Notes under the pieces: generated by a model
What the model was told of the DNA's origin: nothing
Database searches by the model: none
What the model saw: only the letters and a program-made list of their open reading frames with translations
Position numbers and translations under genes: made by a program
Assembly: GCA_030452275.1 (NCBI GenBank)
Contig: JAKDMR010000013.1
Location: 1-17,573, forward strand
Length of the DNA: 17,573 nt
Direction of reading: 5' to 3'
DNA from: Candidatus Nitrosocosmicus sp.
GTDB taxonomy: Archaea; Thermoproteota; Nitrososphaeria; Nitrososphaerales; Nitrososphaeraceae
Shown here: one piece after another, positions 13,702-17,573 of the stretch
How the letters are laid out: every line of letters begins with the position of its first letter
How positions within the stretch are numbered: the stretch's first letter is position 1

Positions 13702-16479
13702 ATGGCAGATTACTTGAAGCAAATAAATCATTCGTTTTTAGATGAATTAATTAAGAATGAAATTATACCTCTTATAGGAGCGGGATTTTCCCGTAACGCT
13801 GTTATGAGCAAAGGTAGTCTGCCAATTCCTCTGTGGAACGAATTAGGAAAAAAATTTGCTGATTTAATGGGTGAGGAAGAATTAGGAAATGACCCAATAA
13901 GCTGTATTTCAGAATATGAAAAGAGGAACAATAGGCGAATGATGATTCAAAAGCTTTATGATTTCCTTAATTTGGAGCAGGCCATGCCGGGAAGAGTACA
14001 TAAGGTATTTGTTAACATACCATTTAAAATTTTGATTACTACCAATTTTGATAACCTTATTGAAAAATCCTATACAGCTGAAAAAAATGTCTTCACAATA
14101 TATGATTCAAAAGGCTTTTTGTTAAGACGAAAGGGCATTAAACTTATAAAACTTCATGGCGATTTTGATAACCTTGACTATATTGTAATTACTAAGGAAG
14201 ATTATGAGCATGCCACTCAAACCTCGCTGCTGAGAAATAATATGAAGCACTTAATAGTCGAAAATAGCATATTATTATTGGGATATAGTTATAGAGACCC
14301 CGACTTTCAGAAAGTAATAGATGAGCTAAATTCGGATTTGAACCCTTTATCAGTTACACTATTTGTGTTATTGATTAATCCTGATGAAGTAACAAGAAAA
14401 TCCTTTGAGAATCAACCGGTAATACCTATCATTATTGAGGATGCGCAAAAACAAAAAGAAGATGTACTTTTTGAATTATTTAGCCAACTAAATCAGCATA
14501 TAGAATCTGAAATCAGGTCTAAGGTTACAAATAACTCGAATGTTAAATCTTTTGAACATAACCCTACTATTTATTTGAAAGAACATTCAGTTTTTGTCGG
14601 AAGAGAAGAAGAAATTGAGTCTGTATCTCAATCCATCAAACAAAATAAGATTGTCAGTATAGTAGGCCCAGGAGGAATCGGAAAAACAACTATAGCAATA
14701 AAAGCATTACAGAGAATAAGAGACGATTTCTCCATCATTCCAATAATTCTAGAAGAACCTATCTACCACAATATCCTGAAAGAAATATCTTTGCAACTAC
14801 AAATATTGGAATCTGACCCACATGCAATCAGAAATAAACTTGATGAAGCCGAAAGTGCGTTAATTTTCTTAGATAACTTCGAAGTTATCTCTAATAACCA
14901 AGAAAAAGAAATTATACCTGATATTAACAATATCTATCTCTTTTTAGAATCGTTACCGTCTAATGTAAAGGTGTTATTAACTTCACGTAACAGAAAAAAT
15001 ATAGTTGGAGAGGCACGGCATAGCCTTGAGGGATTAGATACAGAAACTGGATTAGTTTTATTTGAGAAGATTACCAACAAACTTACTATTAATGATTCAA
15101 ATGAATTTCGAGACGCACTAAAAGCTATTGTGACTAAAGTGAATGGATTACCACTGGCAATCAAACTAATTGCCGGTTCTTATTATGGTGGTGGTATAGA
15201 TGAGATTAAACAAATATTCAATAAAATATATGAGATTAGTAAACCAGGAGAAGAAGTTAGACATTTTTCAATTAGAAATTGCTATGACTATTCTTATCAG
15301 ACCTTATCAGACACTCAAAAGAAATTAATGAGCGAAATTGTAAAAATTAAATCTCCTTTTAATAAAAACTTATTTGAATATGTCTTTTCTAGATATGAAT
15401 ATCCTGAATTATTTAGGCTATTCAATCGTAGCATATTGATGCACAAACAATTTGGCACTAGAGATGAAGATATTTTTTTCGAAATTCATCCTCTTATTAG
15501 AGGCTATCTTGAAGAACAATCAGAGAATTCAAATATTCAACGTGACAAAACCATAGTAAAGTTATGCAATTACTATTACGATTATTTAAATAAAATTTAT
15601 GATACTCGCAAAGTACCAACAGAATTTGCTAGAAATAGTAACATATTAAATTACCTTCTAAGCCATCAACCCAACGATTTTGAACATATACTTGACTATC
15701 CGGTATCGATAGAGTTTAAATCCGATTATGCTAATATGTTAGTACTCGTTTTGCTCGAGTTTCATTATTTATCCAGAGCCTGGTCCACTAACGAGAGAGG
15801 CCTTCAATTTGATTTGAGACTCAATGATAGTTTTAGGTTAGGTAATGATTATAGGAACTTCGCCACCATATATGCTCAGAATCGCGATTACAAGAACGCA
15901 ATCATATATGGAAATATCGCTATTGATTATTATTTAGGTACTGATGAATTCGATACCTTATTTGATTTTTGTTTAGAAATGGCATTTCTATATAGCAAAG
16001 ATAATAATAAAGTGGAGGCAGACAAGTTACTAGTTAAGATAGAAGAAATAATAAATAAAAGGAATCCTCCATTCAGAGATTACAAACAATTTATAAAATA
16101 TAGTCAAGGAAAATCTTACTACCTGTACAGGACGGGCAATCCTAATGAGGCGGTAGAGATTTTAAAAACTACCATTGAGAAATGCGAGAAAACAAATGTC
16201 CCAAAAAGAGATATCGCTTCTCTTCACCAAAATATAGGAGTTACACTAATGGAAAAAGGGCCCTATCAACTATCCTATGATTCTCTTAATGAAGCTTACA
16301 GAATATATGAAGGATACGATGATACAGCGAAGATGTTTCACATGGCCGGACTCATTGTTAAATTACTATCAAACTGGAAGAATTCTGTTGAACTTTCTAA
16401 ATGGGTTAAAAAATCAAGCGAGCTATCACAGATAATGAAAGATAAGGGGATTCAGTACTCAGCACAGGAAATGCTTTAA
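13702..16479 (+). CDS. SIR2 - NB-ARC STAND ATPase - TPR defence effector
   Basis: A 925-residue, three-part STAND protein. Residues 1-270 are a SIR2-like NAD-binding domain: GAGFSRN (26-32), catalytic TTNFDN (N115), LHGDF (H152) and GYSYRDPDF (194-202). Residues 297-500 are an NB-ARC ATPase: FVGREEE (298-304), Walker A GPGGIGKTT (322-330), Walker B ALIFLDNFE (386-394), sensor TSR (427-429) and GLPLA (482-486). A winged-helix/ARC2 segment reaches about 605 and has HPLIRGYL (596-603) in the MHD position. Residues about 715-915 are TPR-like helical repeats, the probable ligand sensor. In known SIR2-STAND systems (Avs5-type and similar), phage protein binding triggers oligomerisation and NAD depletion, killing the infected cell; that activity is inferred here. 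TTG 13681 would add seven residues, but ATG 13702 has a Shine-Dalgarno site. All key residues are present, so the protein looks active. It is flanked by two HTH gene copies. Confidence 0.85.
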   Translation: MADYLKQINHSFLDELIKNEIIPLIGAGFSRNAVMSKGSLPIPLWNELGKKFADLMGEEELGNDPISCISEYEKRNNRRMMIQKLYDFLNLEQAMPGRVHKVFVNIPFKILITTNFDNLIEKSYTAEKNVFTIYDSKGFLLRRKGIKLIKLHGDFDNLDYIVITKEDYEHATQTSLLRNNMKHLIVENSILLLGYSYRDPDFQKVIDELNSDLNPLSVTLFVLLINPDEVTRKSFENQPVIPIIIEDAQKQKEDVLFELFSQLNQHIESEIRSKVTNNSNVKSFEHNPTIYLKEHSVFVGREEEIESVSQSIKQNKIVSIVGPGGIGKTTIAIKALQRIRDDFSIIPIILEEPIYHNILKEISLQLQILESDPHAIRNKLDEAESALIFLDNFEVISNNQEKEIIPDINNIYLFLESLPSNVKVLLTSRNRKNIVGEARHSLEGLDTETGLVLFEKITNKLTINDSNEFRDALKAIVTKVNGLPLAIKLIAGSYYGGGIDEIKQIFNKIYEISKPGEEVRHFSIRNCYDYSYQTLSDTQKKLMSEIVKIKSPFNKNLFEYVFSRYEYPELFRLFNRSILMHKQFGTRDEDIFFEIHPLIRGYLEEQSENSNIQRDKTIVKLCNYYYDYLNKIYDTRKVPTEFARNSNILNYLLSHQPNDFEHILDYPVSIEFKSDYANMLVLVLLEFHYLSRAWSTNERGLQFDLRLNDSFRLGNDYRNFATIYAQNRDYKNAIIYGNIAIDYYLGTDEFDTLFDFCLEMAFLYSKDNNKVEADKLLVKIEEIINKRNPPFRDYKQFIKYSQGKSYYLYRTGNPNEAVEILKTTIEKCEKTNVPKRDIASLHQNIGVTLMEKGPYQLSYDSLNEAYRIYEGYDDTAKMFHMAGLIVKLLSNWKNSVELSKWVKKSSELSQIMKDKGIQYSAQEML

Positions 16480-16685
16480 GGATTCGTAATTAATTGCGTC
16501 TTGATGGTTAAATTAAATTCAGGTGATAATTTCAAAAGCTTACAGATGTTTCGTCTACACCAAGCCAATGATTGTAGCGCTATCAATAATTTAATTGATT
16601 ATCATGATATAAACAACAGAATGTTTCGTTTACTAAGAATCTTCACCTTGGCATCAAATCCAACATCTGAATTATCGCTAAGATA

Positions 16686-17216
16686 CTAGTAGTGATTCAT
16701 TCTTCCTCTATTATTTAACAAATGATTTCTCGCTTCGTTTAGATATTCCATTCTTTCCTCTAGACTTTTCTTGGTACTTTTTAGTCGATTGATGTCTTTC
16801 ACCAAACCAAGGGCAACTATCAAATCATTTCTTGTAAATGGATTCTGAATAATAGAATTTATTAATTTGGATATTGTTGGTAGATGGTCTCGATGAGCTT
16901 CTATAAGTGATACCAAATAACCTACGCCTTTGAGTCTAAGGTAATCATTATGATACTCTTGAATTTCTGATATAGGTCTATCTAAGATAATAGTTACTTC
17001 GATGACTGATTTTCCTTCCGAAAATAACTTTATAGCTTGAGTTGGTATTGATAGCCTTTTGTTAATTGAGGGCTCTTCACCTAACATTTTCTTTTTCACC
17101 ATGGAAATGGAACTAAAAGACACGTGGGCCTCCTTAGCAATCTCCTAAAAATTCTTGCCCTCTTCTAATAATTTCATTACCAACCTTTCTTTATAAATAA
17201 GAGACTCTAAAGCCAT
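16686..17216 (-). pseudogene. second HTH coiled-coil copy with an amber codon
   Basis: From ATG 17216 the frame is collinear with the intact copy at 12924-13454. It has the same 176 codons and 128 identical residues by hand alignment, including the DYLRLKGVGYLVSL and EAHRDHLPTISKLI blocks. Codon 24, Gln CAG in the intact copy, is TAG here (17145-17147), inside the first HTH. The remaining frame can be read only from an internal GTG (17123), which would lack most of HTH1. Otherwise it is undamaged, so the mutation appears recent. About 60 bases upstream of the start are also similar between the copies. It may be an inactivated regulator, a short second-HTH protein, or suppressed by an amber-reading tRNA. 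Confidence 0.7.
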
Positions 17217-17573
17217 AACGCAGATAGTATTGAGTTAGTTTAAAAAGATAATTGACTCCTACTAATATTACTGATTGATACCCCTACTACTTCAGTTGAA
17301 TGTATGTTGGTTTTTCTTAACAAGTGGAGGTTACATCCTATCACCTTGGAGATTCATGTAGGTTTTTTTATATTCAAGACTTTATAGTACGAGTGGTGGT
17401 TATACATTGCAACCACAATGACTCATATGATATCAATATTACCAAAAATCTATGCAATTTTACTTTTTGACAAATGGTTTACTTACGTAATCGTGTTTAT
17501 AAATATGAGCCATAAGATTTATACCGTTTAGCACAAATAAAGGAACAAGGTTTATAGCTTGGATTAACAAAAT
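17217..17573. other. 357-base terminal intergenic region
   Basis: The first 60 bases are the upstream region of the decayed HTH copy and resemble the same region of the intact copy. Further on are a T7 run near 17362-17368, a small GTGGTT/AACCAC hairpin (17396-17401, 17411-17416) and a TATA-like TTTATAAATATG near 17497-17508. The last may be the promoter of a gene beyond the window. No gene or tRNA is recognised. Confidence 0.4.

Larger units (their letters stand above)
12924..17216. repeat. direct gene-sized repeats bracketing the SIR2-STAND gene
   Basis: The 531-base HTH units at 12924-13454 and 16686-17216 lie in the same orientation on either side of the defence gene. At the protein level they are about 73 percent identical. 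This is an old duplication and not a transposon target duplication. It suggests insertion of the defence gene into, or its assembly within, a cluster of this gene family. Confidence 0.55.

Noticed and set aside
13728..15164. Minus-strand ORFs inside the SIR2-STAND gene
   Set aside because: Antisense shadows of a long, clearly coding frame.
16501..16689. 62-aa plus-strand ORF after the SIR2-STAND gene
   Set aside because: It has no ribosome site, no motif and no TATA spacing. It could be a short gene but nothing supports it.
1..17573. CRISPR array, rRNA, complete tRNA, insertion sequence with terminal repeats
   Set aside because: No regularly spaced repeats, no rRNA-like stretch, no full cloverleaf with a T-arm and no transposase were seen on reading both strands.

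Overview
The window is A+T-rich archaeal DNA and most likely comes from a soil-type ammonia-oxidising archaeon (Nitrososphaerales, Nitrosocosmicus-like). This is inferred, not proven. The support is TATA-type promoter elements about 25-35 bases before many start codons with almost no leader, Shine-Dalgarno sites mainly inside operons, exported Asn/Ser/Gln-rich proteins, a cupredoxin-like exported protein, an SSV-like archaeal tyrosine recombinase and a two-HTH coiled-coil protein family present in two copies.

Layout. Bases 1-4504 hold ordinary chromosomal genes: an acetolactate-synthase-type ThDP enzyme (minus), a zinc-ribbon/TM2 membrane protein (minus) and an exported cyclophilin (plus). 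Bases 4505-8230 look like a small integrated or decaying mobile element. It has a tyrosine recombinase whose reading frame contains a tRNA-Glu(CTC) 5' half, then a palindrome-rich control region, then a Shine-Dalgarno-driven cluster: a DUF7557-like protein, a Cys4 mini-protein, a 32-aa ORF and a winged-helix protein. Bases 8231-10147 hold small accessory genes: an uncharacterised 92-aa protein, an exported Cys-containing protein split by a -1 frameshift, a twice-frameshifted relative of the 92-aa gene, and a small zinc ribbon. Bases 10148-12433 hold a cysteine-free cupredoxin-like exported protein behind a 24-bp palindrome, then a convergent methyltransferase.

Bases 12434-17573 are a defence-type locus. 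A 925-aa SIR2 / NB-ARC STAND / TPR protein is flanked by two same-strand copies of one HTH/coiled-coil gene. The left copy is intact. The right copy carries an amber codon inside its first HTH. The large protein has the architecture of NAD-depleting abortive-infection effectors: TPR repeats as probable sensor, STAND ATPase as switch, SIR2 as NADase. No second obligate partner is visible.

The most unusual observations are the tRNA-Glu half with a 36-nt D-loop insertion embedded in the integrase frame, the SIR2-STAND gene between duplicated regulators, the palindromic operator candidates before the small element operon and before the cupredoxin gene, and a cluster of one-base frameshifts and stops that marks 8.9-9.9 kb and 12.7-17.2 kb as decaying accessory DNA.
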